Assembly: GCA_022360555.1 (NCBI GenBank)
Contig: JAKSCQ010000199.1
Span: forward strand, 1 to 54,882
Length of the DNA: 54,882 nt
Origin: Pseudomonadales bacterium
Lineage (GTDB): Bacteria > Pseudomonadota > Gammaproteobacteria > Pseudomonadales > Alcanivoracaceae
Reading direction: 5' to 3'
Position numbers and translations under genes: made by a program. This document shows, piece after piece, positions 35,525 through 44,210 of this stretch. The notes under the pieces were generated by a model that saw only the letters and a program-made list of their open reading frames with translations, was not told where the DNA came from and made no database searches. How positions within the stretch are numbered: the first letter of the stretch is position 1; every line of letters starts with the position of its first letter.

Positions 35525-35827
35525 TTATTGTTCCGCGGGCTGTTCCGGGGCCGGGCGCGGCACGTCCGGGTTGTGCTTGGGCGAGGTGTATTTCACTCCA
35601 TCGGTGGCACAGGCGCCGCAGGCATTGGCGAACTCCCCCAGGATGCCGCCGTTTTCGTCATAGCCGAAGGCGGGACGGTATTCCATGGTGCAGGCATCGG
35701 GCGGATCATCCGGGCAGGTGGTGGTGTCTTCCGGCAACCCCATGGGGTAGTCGGTGTCGTAGTCGTTACTGGCACAGGCGGCCAACAGTAACGCCAGCGC
35801 GGGCACAGCCAGAGCTGCTGCTTTCAT
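35525..35827 (-). CDS. Small Cys-rich lipoprotein, Kazal-like
   Basis: 100 residues from the ATG at 35827, with a lipoprotein signal peptide ending LLLAAC. The mature part has Cys near the motif CTMEYRPAFGYDENGG ... FANACGACATDG, which resembles the Kazal-type protease-inhibitor pattern C-x-YxPVCG...NAC..C (one Cys, in the PVCG position, is replaced by Phe). The last 20 residues are Pro-rich. AGGAGATC precedes the start. It probably leads the DUF2868-DUF3482 unit. Confidence 0.65.
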   Translation of the reverse strand: MKAAALAVPALALLLAACASNDYDTDYPMGLPEDTTTCPDDPPDACTMEYRPAFGYDENGGILGEFANACGACATDGVKYTSPKHNPDVPRPAPEQPAEQ

Positions 35828-35973
35828 GGGGATCTCCTGAAATGTTCGTCGCAAACCATGCATTGGAGACTCAAGCATAGTTAAAGTTCAGCGGCGACGC
35901 ATGCCTGCGCCCCAAAAACTTTTGTTAGACTTTTCGCCACCGCCATGAACCGGCGTGCCCCCATCCCGTCCCG

Positions 35974-36001
35974 TTCGCCTTGCAAGCAAGGCTCCAACGG
36001 A
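35974..36001. repeat. REP half, CCTTGCAAGCAAGGCTCC
   Basis: TTCGCCTTGCAAGCAAGGCTCCAACGG matches the right half of the pair at 8855-8911 with two differences. It contains a short CCTTGCAAGCAAGG palindrome. It lies in the leader of the DUF815 gene, about 60 nt before its start. Confidence 0.7.
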
Positions 36002-36059
36002 TGAAGAACACTTGTGCCAACCGGTTCATGGGGTGTTGTTATCTGCCCAAGAGGTTTGC

Positions 36060-36833
36060 ATGTCATCGTCCCACTCCATCGACTGGCGCACCACGCCCGC
36101 TGCCATCTGGCGGGGCCGCTCACAAACGTTTCGCCCGGTGCCTCACCCGGACCCGGTGCGCCTGGAAGACTTGCTGGGCATCGACACCCAGAAGGCGAAG
36201 ATCATCCAGAACACCGAGCGTTTTCTGCGCGGCCAGCCCTGCAACCATGTACTGCTGTGGGGCAGCCGGGGCACCGGCAAGTCGTCCATCGTGAAAGCCC
36301 TGCTGAATGAATATGCGCCGCGCGGTTTGCGGGTCATCGAGGTGGACAAGGACGATTTGCACGACCTGCCGGATATCGTCGATGACATCCGCGAGCGCAG
36401 CCAGCGCTTTGTCGTCTACTGCGATGATCTGTCGTTCGAGGATGGCGAAAACCAGTACAAGCACCTCAAGAGCGTACTGGAAGGGTCACTGGAACTGCCG
36501 CCGGAAAATGTGCGCCTCTACGCCACCAGCAACCGCCGACATCTGGTGCCGGAATACATGAAGGACAATGAACAAAGCCAGGTGATGAACCGGGAGATTC
36601 ATCACGGCGATGTGGTGGAAGAAAAGATTTCCCTGTCGGACCGTTTCGGCCTGGGGCTGAGTTTCTACCCGATCAGTGAAGCGCAGTATTTCGAGATCGT
36701 CGATCACCTGTTCGGCGAGGTGGAAGACCGCGACGCGCTGCATGTGCGGGCGCGGCGCTTTTCCATGGAGAAGGGCGTACGCTCCGGGCGCACCGCGCGG
36801 CAGTTCTACAACCAGTTTGTGGGGGAACTCTGA
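36060..36833 (+). CDS. DUF815-family AAA ATPase
   Basis: 257 residues from the ATG at 36060 (AAGAGG upstream). Walker A GSRGTGKSS (residues 68-76), Walker B as VVYCDDLSF, and a sensor-like YATSNRRHLVPEYM are present; the C-terminus is typical (GRTARQFYNQF). DUF815 members are AAA proteins of unknown cellular role, sometimes near molecular-stress genes. Alternative starts upstream (35955) run through the REP half and are rejected. A heptamer element begins 6 nt after the stop. Confidence 0.88.
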   Translation: MSSSHSIDWRTTPAAIWRGRSQTFRPVPHPDPVRLEDLLGIDTQKAKIIQNTERFLRGQPCNHVLLWGSRGTGKSSIVKALLNEYAPRGLRVIEVDKDDLHDLPDIVDDIRERSQRFVVYCDDLSFEDGENQYKHLKSVLEGSLELPPENVRLYATSNRRHLVPEYMKDNEQSQVMNREIHHGDVVEEKISLSDRFGLGLSFYPISEAQYFEIVDHLFGEVEDRDALHVRARRFSMEKGVRSGRTARQFYNQFVGEL

Positions 36834-36839
36834 AGAACG

Positions 36840-36973
36840 AGCTGCAAGCTGCAACGCGGATCATCCGTTTCTGTGTCTTCAATGCAAGAGGCCGCGCCCA
36901 AGGCCTGGAGCGCGGCCTCTATGGTTCTGGAAATGCACTGTTTCTTGTCGCGTTGTAGCTTGTAGCTGATTCA
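36840..36973. repeat. Heptamer element, AAGCTNC class, after the DUF815 gene
   Basis: Left arm AGCTGCAAGCTGCAACGCG (36840-36858); right arm CGCGTTGTAGCTTGTAGCT (36949-36967), its near inverse. The core contains the hairpin AGAGGCCGCGC / GCGCGGCCTCT (36887-36897 and 36910-36920). It lies between DUF815 and the convergent HSL gene (stop 36993), so it can act on both. Confidence 0.85.
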
Positions 36974-36992
36974 CAACCGCTGGGCGGTGGCG

Positions 36993-38021
36993 TCACAGCC
37001 GGGCGCTGATATGTGCGCAGATTTCCTTCACCGCCTTGCGCGCCGCCGGGATGACACCGCCCATGGTCATGAAGCCATGCACCAGCGCCGGGTAATCCAG
37101 TGAGCTCACCGACACGCCGGCGGCACGCAGTTTCTCGCCGTACTCCAGGCCTTCATCACGCAGCGGATCAGTGGCGGTGACCAGCAGGGTGGGCGGCAAC
37201 CCGGACAGGTCCGGGTTGCGCAGCGGCGACACCCGGTAATCCTCGATCAGGGCCTCGTCCTGGATGAAGTGGTTGCGGAACCAGGTCAGCAACGGCAGAT
37301 CCAGCCCGAAGCCCTGCCCCAGTGCCTGCACGGACGGGTGCTGCAGGGCCCCGTCGGTGGTGGGGTAAACCAGCACCTGCATGGCCGGCACCGGCAGGCC
37401 CGCCAGTTTCGCCTGCTGGGCCACCACGGCGCTGAGGTTGCCACCGGCACTGTCCCCCATGACCGCCAGCCGCTGCCGATCCAGCCCCAGCTCGGCGGTA
37501 TGCTCCAGCAGCCAGCGCCAGGCCGCCAGGCAGTCATCCGACGCGGTCGGCGACGGGTGCTCCGGCGCCAGCCGATAATCCACACTCAACACCACCGCAT
37601 TGGTTCGGTCCGCCAGGTACCGGCAAAAACGGTCGTATTCTTCCACGCCGCCCACGGTGAATCCGCCGCCATGAAAAAACAGAATGGCCGGCGCCACCCG
37701 GGGCGCCTGGGCGGGCCGGTAACGGCGCACCAGCATGTCGCCGCCATCTTCCAGCGGGACCTGATGATCCACCACCACCGGCAGGGCGACCGGCGCCACA
37801 TCCAGCAGCTCAATCACCTCGCCATACAGACGGCGGGCCTGCTCCACGGTACCGCTGTCCAGGGTCGGCTTGCTGGCACTGAGCGCCAGCAGAAAACGAA
37901 GGCGCGAATCCAGATGCGAGCGGGGCAAGGTTTCCAGGCCGGCGGACAGGCGGTCCAGCACGGCGGCAGGCAGACTCATCAGGGCACGCACGGCGGCCCG
38001 CTCGAAAACGGCAGGATTCAT
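36993..38021 (-). CDS. Alpha/beta hydrolase, hormone-sensitive lipase (HSL) family
   Basis: 342 residues. Oxyanion motif HGGGFTVGG (117-125), nucleophile elbow GDSAGG with Ser191, then catalytic Asp in a TATDPLRDEGLEY-type context and His in LVHGF. This is the bacterial HSL/Aes-like esterase pattern, acting on short-chain esters. Single gene; 49 nt separate its start from the stop of the upstream outer-membrane gene, on the same strand, so co-transcription is possible. Confidence 0.9.
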   Translation of the reverse strand: MNPAVFERAAVRALMSLPAAVLDRLSAGLETLPRSHLDSRLRFLLALSASKPTLDSGTVEQARRLYGEVIELLDVAPVALPVVVDHQVPLEDGGDMLVRRYRPAQAPRVAPAILFFHGGGFTVGGVEEYDRFCRYLADRTNAVVLSVDYRLAPEHPSPTASDDCLAAWRWLLEHTAELGLDRQRLAVMGDSAGGNLSAVVAQQAKLAGLPVPAMQVLVYPTTDGALQHPSVQALGQGFGLDLPLLTWFRNHFIQDEALIEDYRVSPLRNPDLSGLPPTLLVTATDPLRDEGLEYGEKLRAAGVSVSSLDYPALVHGFMTMGGVIPAARKAVKEICAHISARL

Positions 38022-38070
38022 GAAAGCTCCTTGTTATTGATGTTACACGGCCCGATGAGCCCGGTTGTTG

Positions 38071-38664
38071 TCAGAAATACCACTCGAGACCGCCTTCGAT
38101 ACCGGTCACGGTGATGTAGTCCTTGTCCACGTATTGCATGTACTGGAGCGTCAGGCCCAGATTGAATTCCGTGCGCAGCCCCACGCCGGCGCCAAAGGCC
38201 AGGCTGGTGTCGTCATTGCGGGCGGTGTCGTCATCGCAGACATTGCCGGCACAACGGCGCCGCACGGTCTTGACCTTCACATCCGCCACCCCGGCATAAC
38301 CCTGCACGAACAGGCTGTCCACGTAGGGCAGTTTCACCGGCGACTTAAACGGCAGACGCCCGGTAGCCAACAGGGCGCCCACATGGTCCACGGTATAGTC
38401 CACCTTGTTGCGGCCGGTATCGGCACGCCAGGTATCCGGCGAGGGCCCCACACCCACCCGCAGTTCCACCCCCCAATGCGGGTCCACCATACCGCCCAGG
38501 CGCACGCCCAACCCGGTGGGGGTAACCTCACGGCTGTCATAATCCAGATTGAGGTGCATGAGGTTACCGGCCACATAGCCGAAGCGCTGATCCTGATAGT
38601 GGGCCACCGGCTCCGCCCACAGGGCGGGGCTGACCAACAACCCGAAAAGCATCCAGTAACGCAT
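38071..38664 (-). CDS. Outer-membrane beta-barrel protein (OmpW/OmpA-barrel like)
   Basis: 197 residues from the ATG at 38664 (signal peptide MRYWMLFGLLVSPALWA). The mature chain has alternating strands, Tyr/Phe-Gly motifs (FVQGYAGVADV, AGVGLRTEF) and ends ...EGGLEWYF, a barrel C-terminus. Cys at two positions in the middle may pair (RRRCAGNVCDDD). Small 8-stranded barrel by size. No substrate known. AAAGGAC lies upstream. It is divergent from thrB. Confidence 0.78.
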   Translation of the reverse strand: MRYWMLFGLLVSPALWAEPVAHYQDQRFGYVAGNLMHLNLDYDSREVTPTGLGVRLGGMVDPHWGVELRVGVGPSPDTWRADTGRNKVDYTVDHVGALLATGRLPFKSPVKLPYVDSLFVQGYAGVADVKVKTVRRRCAGNVCDDDTARNDDTSLAFGAGVGLRTEFNLGLTLQYMQYVDKDYITVTGIEGGLEWYF

Positions 38665-38764
38665 GATGTATCGTCCTTTTGTTATTGTTGGAGGTGTCGT
38701 TATGCGTCGTGACGGCCTGTTATACCATTGCACGCACGCCAAGTCTGGTCCAAAGGGGACGATG

Positions 38765-39682
38765 ATGTCCGTCTACACCCCACTCAACCACTCCCAACTG
38801 GCCGCCATTCTGGATGGCTACGGCTACCAGTTGGTGAATTATCAGGCCGCCAGCCACGGGATCGAAAACAGCACCTTCCTGATTGAGGCCCTGAACGACC
38901 AGCAGCAACCCTGCCCACTGGTACTCACGGTCTTCGAATCCCTGGACCGGGCCACCCTGACCCCCTACCTGGTGCTGCTGGAGCACCTGGCCGCACAGGC
39001 GTTGCCGGTGCCCGCCCCACTGCCGGACGGGCAAGGCAACGACCAGATCAGCGTGGCCGGCAAGCCGGCGGTACTGATGCCCCGCCTGCACGGCGAACAC
39101 GATTTCGCCGTGGATCTGGACCGTTGCCGCCAGGTGGGCGCGCTGCTGGCCCGGCTGCACCGCTGCGACCCCGCCCCGCTGACGCCGCTGCCCAGCGAAC
39201 GCCAGCGCCTGCAGCAACTGGCTCCCCAGATCCGCCGGCTGCCCGCCGGGCAGCAGGATACCGCCCATAAACTGCTGCGCGACTGGCAACGCCAGCCGGC
39301 CGGCCACACCCTGATCCATGCCGATCTGTTCCGCGACAACCTGCTCTGGCAGGGCGGACAAATCAGCGCCCTGCTGGACTTCTACAATGCCTGCCTGGAC
39401 CACCCGGAATACGACCTGGCGGTAACGCTCAATGACTGGTGCGTGGACACGGACGGGCGGCCGGTGCCGGAACGGGAGAACGCCCTGCTGGACGCCTACC
39501 GGGAACAGGGCGGCCAGGTGGATGCCGACCGCCTGCTGGAAGCCCTGGCGGTGGCTGCCCTGCGCTTCTGGCTGTCACGGCTGGCCGGGCCGGTGTCCGA
39601 AGACAGCGAAGGGCAGGGCAGCAAGGACCCGGAGGAGTTCGCGCGGATCTTTGCTCACCGGATCATGCATCTGGCCAGTTAA
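38765..39682 (+). CDS. thrB: Homoserine kinase, aminoglycoside-phosphotransferase fold
   Basis: 305 residues from the ATG at 38765 (GGGG 6 nt upstream); an ATG at 38762 and a frame reaching 38663 are alternatives. The start MSVYTPLNHSQLAAIL is typical of the Pseudomonas-type ThrB. Catalytic loop HADLFRDN (185-192; Asp187, Asn192) and Mg ligand Asp205 in LLDFYNACLDHPEYD are intact. It phosphorylates homoserine in threonine biosynthesis. Monocistronic here, which is usual for this type. Confidence 0.9.
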   Translation: MSVYTPLNHSQLAAILDGYGYQLVNYQAASHGIENSTFLIEALNDQQQPCPLVLTVFESLDRATLTPYLVLLEHLAAQALPVPAPLPDGQGNDQISVAGKPAVLMPRLHGEHDFAVDLDRCRQVGALLARLHRCDPAPLTPLPSERQRLQQLAPQIRRLPAGQQDTAHKLLRDWQRQPAGHTLIHADLFRDNLLWQGGQISALLDFYNACLDHPEYDLAVTLNDWCVDTDGRPVPERENALLDAYREQGGQVDADRLLEALAVAALRFWLSRLAGPVSEDSEGQGSKDPEEFARIFAHRIMHLAS

Positions 39683-39809
39683 CCTTGCCGGAATGGTTTG
39701 GATAGACCTGTCGAGTACTGGCATGCCTGATCGCCCTTTGGCCGATTTCCGCGCAAGCGCGGTTCGCTGTCCGAGAGACAGCTCCTACGGAGGGTTTTGG
39801 TATTCCGGA

Positions 39810-40910
39810 TCAGGTGCCGGACAGGATCAGGTGATTCAGGTGGGCCAGGTACTCTTCTTCCTGCCACAGCCAGGGGTAACCCGGACGGGCCAGCGATGAG
39901 GGCGTCAGGGTTTGCACGCCCTGGGTCAGGGCATTGACCACCATCATCTCATGCAGGTCCGCCCAGCCGGTGGGCAGCTTGCGCAGGCTGCGGGGCTGGC
40001 GCACAAAACCCTCGCTAATCACCGGTTGCAGGCGCCGCAGGCGGGTAAAGGCCATGCGCCGCTGTAACTGGTCCTCCAGCCGCCGCTGCCAGTGCAGCCC
40101 GCCGGCGTCCAGCAGCAACTGCTTCATCGGGCCGGCCAACCGCCCCAGCAGGCCGGGGGTGGGCATGGCCTCACCACTGGCCAGCCGGTAGCGGGGGTCT
40201 TCGTCCAGCCACAGGCTGAAATCGAGAAAATCCAGTTCGCTGGTGTCGAGCTGCCGCCACTGCTCGCTGAGCGCCGTGGTGGTACTGAGCCCCACCGGCA
40301 CGGAGGGAAACAGGGCATGCAGGGCGCGGGGGATGTCCAGCAGGTAGGCTTCCAGGCGGTCGGCGGCGCTGACCGACCAGCGCGTCGGCAGGGGCCGCTC
40401 CGGGGAGCGGTTGAACACCCGCCGGGTCACGCCATGGGCGTAGGGCAGGGAGGGAAACTGGTAGCAGAAATCCAGCCCGGCCACGTCATCCAGATAGCCC
40501 CAGTCACGCACCAGCGACAGGGTGTCGCTCCACACCGCGACAAAGTCTTCCGGGCGGCGCACGAAGGAACGGCGGGCCCGGCTGTCGTTAATGAAACGGC
40601 TGCTGAACCAGACCTTCAGGCCTCGCTCATGGGCGGACTGCAACAACTGCTGCAGCGAATGACGGATCTTAACTTCCACCGGCGGCCGCCCGGCGGGCAT
40701 CAGCTCACAGCGGTCCATGTGGATGCCGTTTTCCGGGGTGGCGATCAGGTGGGGGCAGGGGTCCAGACGCAGGGCATTGAAGCCACGTTGCTGGGTTTCA
40801 TCCAGCACGCGCTCCAGCGAGGCAAAGGCGCCGTGACGCATGTCACGGTCCAGCAGCCAGGACAGGTCCCAGCAAGCCAGTGCCAATGGTTGTGCGCCCT
40901 GTTGTGACAT
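39810..40910 (-). CDS. Cellulase-like TIM-barrel protein
   Basis: 366 residues without a signal peptide. The pattern matches the sugar-binding cellulase-like (glycoside-hydrolase-like TIM barrel) family: ACWDLSWLLDRDMRHGAF at the start, GFNALRLDPCPHL, GLKVWFSSRFIND, DVAGLDFCYQFPSL and a late VISEGFVRQ. The acid/base pair expected of GH5-type enzymes cannot be assigned with confidence. A cytosolic carbohydrate-active role is possible but unproven. REP-like debris (GAGAGACAGCTCCTACGG) lies between it and thrB. Confidence 0.7.
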   Translation of the reverse strand: MSQQGAQPLALACWDLSWLLDRDMRHGAFASLERVLDETQQRGFNALRLDPCPHLIATPENGIHMDRCELMPAGRPPVEVKIRHSLQQLLQSAHERGLKVWFSSRFINDSRARRSFVRRPEDFVAVWSDTLSLVRDWGYLDDVAGLDFCYQFPSLPYAHGVTRRVFNRSPERPLPTRWSVSAADRLEAYLLDIPRALHALFPSVPVGLSTTTALSEQWRQLDTSELDFLDFSLWLDEDPRYRLASGEAMPTPGLLGRLAGPMKQLLLDAGGLHWQRRLEDQLQRRMAFTRLRRLQPVISEGFVRQPRSLRKLPTGWADLHEMMVVNALTQGVQTLTPSSLARPGYPWLWQEEEYLAHLNHLILSGT

Positions 40911-41067
40911 CCGGGTAGGTTTCCCTCTTCATATCAAGCGATCCAGCATACCGGTTTCCAATCGCGCCTCAATGGCTATATGCCCGGCCGGCCGTGTATT
41001 GACCCGCCTTGACACACGAACCGTGAACGGATTCCCCCATGGCCGGGGTCAGGCTATGATCAGAGCC

Positions 41068-41418
41068 ATGAAAACAATACTAAAAACCCTGCTTTTTGCC
41101 CCGGCCCTGGCGCTGGCGGCCGAACAACTGCCCGACGCCGCGCCGCCGGACGATGAGACCCCGCGTACCCGGGAAAAGAGCCCGGCACAGCCCCTCAACG
41201 GCCAGGAAATGGAATCGCTGTATCTGCAATCGCCGGTGGAGCTGGATACCAGCGACGAATCCAGGGGACTGAATGCAGTGAGCCCGGATACCCGTTACCT
41301 GGAAAATGAGCAGCAGGAATTGCGCCAACGCCAGGCCGAGTCGCTCCGCCCCCCTCCGGTCCAGGACGATACCCCGCCGCCACCGCCACCCACGCTGATG
41401 CCGATCCGCGACCTGTAG
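41068..41418 (+). CDS. Small periplasmic Pro/Gln-rich protein
   Basis: 116 residues from the ATG at 41068 (another at 41056 is possible). A signal peptide ends near ALALA-AEQL. The mature chain is acidic, with many Gln/Glu (LENEQQELRQRQAES, likely helical), and a Pro-rich tail (QDDTPPPPPPTLMP). No family recognised. It converges on znuA with 3 bp between the stops. Confidence 0.55.
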   Translation: MKTILKTLLFAPALALAAEQLPDAAPPDDETPRTREKSPAQPLNGQEMESLYLQSPVELDTSDESRGLNAVSPDTRYLENEQQELRQRQAESLRPPPVQDDTPPPPPPTLMPIRDL

Positions 41419-41421
41419 CCG

Positions 41422-42309
41422 TTACTGGCTGGCCGCCTTGAGGCACTGGCGCAACCCCTCTGCCAGCCCGGTCAGCCAAGGCAGGTAGTCCAGTTCCGGG
41501 TAATCCCGCCCCAGCGGGTCCAGGGGCTGCACATAGCAGTCCGGGCACAGGCGCTTGAGCAGGTTGGCCCGGGCTTCCGGCTCCTGAATGGCACAGCGCA
41601 CCTGCTGCTCGCGAATGGCTTCGGCCAGGGACACAAAGCGTCGGCTGCCCGGCCCGGCATCCAGTTGCTCGGTGACCACCAGGGGCTCGGCCAGATCGAC
41701 ACTGTCCGTCAGGTAACCCCACGGGTGGTGATAGCTCAGCCAGGGCGCCTCCCGGAATGGCGCGAAGGCGGCCTGCTGCCGCGCCAGCCAGTCCTGCGTG
41801 GCCTGCTGCCAGGCCGCCGGCTGCTGCGCTTGCATGCCAGCGGGGAAGCGTTCCCCCAAGGTGGCGGCCAGCAACCGCATATTGTCCACCGACAGCCAGA
41901 GGTGCGGGTCCAGCCAGGCATTCTCATGGGCGCCGTGTTCGGCCCCGTCATGGTGATCCGCTTCGTCATGGGCATGCGGGTGACCGCCGGTTTCACGGCG
42001 CTGCACCCCGGGCAGATCCAGTACCGCCAGCGACGGCTTGTCGCGCCGGGCCAGCAGGGAGGTCAACGGCGGTTCCGCCGCTTCGCCCAGCCACACCACC
42101 AGGTCGGCCTGCTGCACATTGAGCACCTGACGCGGCGACAACGCCAGTTGATGCGGGTTTTGATTGGCTTCCATCAGGGTGAGGATTTCCACCTCCGGGC
42201 CATACAGGCTGCGCAGCACCTTGGCCAGCGGCTCCACACTGGCCACCAGGGTCTGGCTCCAGACGGGGGAGCAGAGGAAGAGCAGGATTGTCAGCCAGAG
42301 ACGGCGCAT
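41422..42309 (-). CDS. znuA: Zinc ABC transporter, periplasmic zinc-binding protein
   Basis: 295 residues from the ATG at 42309 (MRRLWLTILLFLCSPVWS, signal peptide). The His-rich loop (GGHPHAHDEADHHDGAEHGAH), the NAWLDPHLW motif and the YHHPWGY motif are the zinc ligands and contacts of ZnuA. It delivers Zn to ZnuBC. Divergent from znuCB; the 244-bp spacer contains a heptamer element beginning 30 nt from the znuA start, so its promoter must lie in or beside that element. No Zur box consensus was recognised. Confidence 0.93.
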   Translation of the reverse strand: MRRLWLTILLFLCSPVWSQTLVASVEPLAKVLRSLYGPEVEILTLMEANQNPHQLALSPRQVLNVQQADLVVWLGEAAEPPLTSLLARRDKPSLAVLDLPGVQRRETGGHPHAHDEADHHDGAEHGAHENAWLDPHLWLSVDNMRLLAATLGERFPAGMQAQQPAAWQQATQDWLARQQAAFAPFREAPWLSYHHPWGYLTDSVDLAEPLVVTEQLDAGPGSRRFVSLAEAIREQQVRCAIQEPEARANLLKRLCPDCYVQPLDPLGRDYPELDYLPWLTGLAEGLRQCLKAASQ

Positions 42310-42339
42310 GAAATGCCTCAAATTCGAATTACGTTGGGG

Positions 42340-42500
42340 GAAGCAAGCGACAAGGCGCGGGGTGGCCCGAAGCCATCCGAATAGCGTTGCAGCCGCGCCG
42401 CAACAAGGTCGCAAACGCGGAGAAAACCGTTTAAACCGGCACGACCTGTAGCGCGCCTTGCCGCTTGCAGCTTGAAGCTTGTCGCTCGCCCGCTTCGTGC
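42340..42500. repeat. Heptamer element, AAGCNNG class, in the znuA/znuC promoter spacer
   Basis: Left arm GAAGCAAGCGACAAGGCGCG (42340-42359); right arm from 42452 (CGCGCCTTGCCGCTTGCAGCTTG and further CTTG heptamers to about 42500). The inner ends have the shared CGCG and CCTTG. The core carries CGCG-rich strings. Unlike the other elements it lies in a divergent promoter region rather than after a stop codon. Confidence 0.75.
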
Positions 42501-42553
42501 AGGCGAAAGGCCGGCAGTATATCATTGCGCCTTTATTCTTCGGGCCTTTTGTT

Positions 42554-43330
42554 ATGTCGGAACCGCTGGTCAATGTGCAATCGGTATCGGTCACCCTGGG
42601 TGGCAATGCCGTGCTGTCCGATGTGAGCCTGACCCTGGCCCCCGGTCGCATCACCACCCTGATTGGCCCCAACGGGGCCGGCAAAAGCACCCTGGCACGG
42701 CTGGTGCTGGGGCTGGTGTCGGCGGACAGGGGAGCCGTGCACCGCCGCAAGGGCTTGCGGGTGGGTTACATGCCCCAGCACATCAAGCTCGATGACAGCC
42801 TGCCGCTGACCGTGGACCGCTTCCTGTGGCTGGCCGCCTCCGGGCCCACCTCGGCCCGGCGCGCCGCGCTGGAGCGAGCCGGCGTGGCCCACCTACGCCG
42901 CCGCGCCGTGCAGCAGTTGTCCGGCGGGGAAATGCAGCGGGTGCTGCTGGCCCGGGCGCTGCTGCGCAAGCCGGACCTGCTGGTGCTGGACGAGCCGGCC
43001 CAGGGGGTGGATGTGGCCGGCCAGAACGCCCTCTATGGGTTGCTCAAGGAAGTCCGTGACGAGATGGGCTGTGCCATCCTGCTGATCTCCCATGACCTGC
43101 ATCTGGTGATGGCCGCCACCGACGAGGTGATCTGCCTGCAACGCCATGTGTGCTGTTCCGGCAGCCCGGAATCGGTTAGCCGCGACCCGGCCTATCACGA
43201 GCTGTTCGGCCCCTCTGCCGGCACCCCCAACCTGGCGCTCTACACCCACGATCATGACCACGACCATGATCTGCACGGCGATACCCGCCATCCGGACCAC
43301 CACCACGAAGGCCCCTGCAACCATGATTGA
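42554..43330 (+). CDS. znuC: Zinc ABC transporter ATPase
   Basis: 258 residues from the ATG at 42554. Walker A GPNGAGKST (38-46), signature LSGGEMQRV and Walker B LLVLDEPAQG are complete. The C-terminus is a His-rich tail (THDHDHDHDLHGD then HPDHHHEGP), common in ZnuC and probably metal-binding. Stop overlaps the znuB start by 8 nt, so the two are translationally coupled. Confidence 0.95.
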   Translation: MSEPLVNVQSVSVTLGGNAVLSDVSLTLAPGRITTLIGPNGAGKSTLARLVLGLVSADRGAVHRRKGLRVGYMPQHIKLDDSLPLTVDRFLWLAASGPTSARRAALERAGVAHLRRRAVQQLSGGEMQRVLLARALLRKPDLLVLDEPAQGVDVAGQNALYGLLKEVRDEMGCAILLISHDLHLVMAATDEVICLQRHVCCSGSPESVSRDPAYHELFGPSAGTPNLALYTHDHDHDHDLHGDTRHPDHHHEGPCNHD

Positions 43331-44105
43331 ACTGCTGTTGCCTCCCTTGCTCGCCGGCCTGGCCGTGGCCCTGGTGGCCGGTCCCATGGGGGCCTTTGTG
43401 GTCTGGCGGCGCATGGCCTTTTTCGGCGACACCCTGGCCCACGGCGCCCTGCTGGGTGCGGCCCTGGGCCTGGCGCTGGATGTGAGCCTGTATCTGGCGG
43501 TGGTGGCCGTGTGCCTGGGGCTGGCGGCGGCCCTGACCGCCCTGCAACGCCAGCGCCAGTTGGCCAGCGACACCCTGCTGGGCATCGTCGCCCACACCAC
43601 CCTGGCGCTGGGCGTGATTGCCATCAGCCTGCAGACCGGCATCCAGGTGGACCTGTTCGCTTACCTGTTCGGCGATCTGCTGGCGGTGGGCAGCCAGGAC
43701 GTGATCGGTCTGTGGCTGGGCGCAGTTGCCATCCTGGTACTGGTGGTGTGGCAATGGCGTGCCCTGCTCAGTATCACCGTCAACGAGGAGCTGGCCCAGG
43801 TGGAAGGCGTGGCGGTCCAGCGCAGCCGGCTGCTGCTGATGTTGCTACTGGCGCTGCTGATTGCCGGGGCCATTCGCACCGTGGGGGTGCTGCTGATCAC
43901 CTCGTTGCTGGTGATCCCCGCCGCCAGCGCCCGGCGCCTGACCCATACCCCGGAGCAGATGGCGCTGGTGGCCAGCGTGTTCGGCACCCTGGCGGTTCTG
44001 GCCGGGCTGGCCATGAGCTGGTTTGCCAACACCCCGGTGGGCCCGTCCATCGTGGTGGCGGCCAGTGGACTGTTTGTGCTGACGTTGCTGCGCCGACCGG
44101 CATGA
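43323..44105 (+). CDS. znuB: Zinc ABC transporter permease
   Basis: 260 residues from the ATG at 43323 within the znuC stop. Eight or so membrane helices, with family strings RRMAFFGDTLAHGALLGAA and IRTVGVLLITSLLVIPAASAR. It forms the channel for zinc import with ZnuC and ZnuA. A REP pair lies 13 nt after the stop and separates it from the MATE gene. Confidence 0.95.
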   Translation: MIELLLPPLLAGLAVALVAGPMGAFVVWRRMAFFGDTLAHGALLGAALGLALDVSLYLAVVAVCLGLAAALTALQRQRQLASDTLLGIVAHTTLALGVIAISLQTGIQVDLFAYLFGDLLAVGSQDVIGLWLGAVAILVLVVWQWRALLSITVNEELAQVEGVAVQRSRLLLMLLLALLIAGAIRTVGVLLITSLLVIPAASARRLTHTPEQMALVASVFGTLAVLAGLAMSWFANTPVGPSIVVAASGLFVLTLLRRPA

Positions 44106-44117
44106 TAGCCGTCTTCC

Positions 44118-44194
44118 GTGGGAGCGGTCGTTCGACCGCGAATGCTCACCAAGGCGTCAGGATGGCCGATTCGCGGTCGAACGACCGCTCCCAC
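44118..44194. repeat. Paired REP with 26-bp perfect arms
   Basis: GTGGGAGCGGTCGTTCGACC...GCGAAT at 44118-44143 and its exact complement at 44169-44194, spaced by 25 nt. Each half contains the GGTCGTTCGACC palindrome found at 1114-1141. A BIME-like doublet between znuB and the MATE gene. Confidence 0.9.
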
Positions 44195-44210
44195 AGCACA
44201 ATCGACAGCC

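Noticed and set aside
38663..38764. Longer thrB start upstream of 38765
   Set aside because: The extension contains no ribosome site near its first codon and the family start MSVYTPL is at 38765.
42310..42553. Zur operator between znuA and znuCB
   Set aside because: I searched by eye for a GTTATA-type palindrome and found only weak TATATC-like strings; not enough to call.
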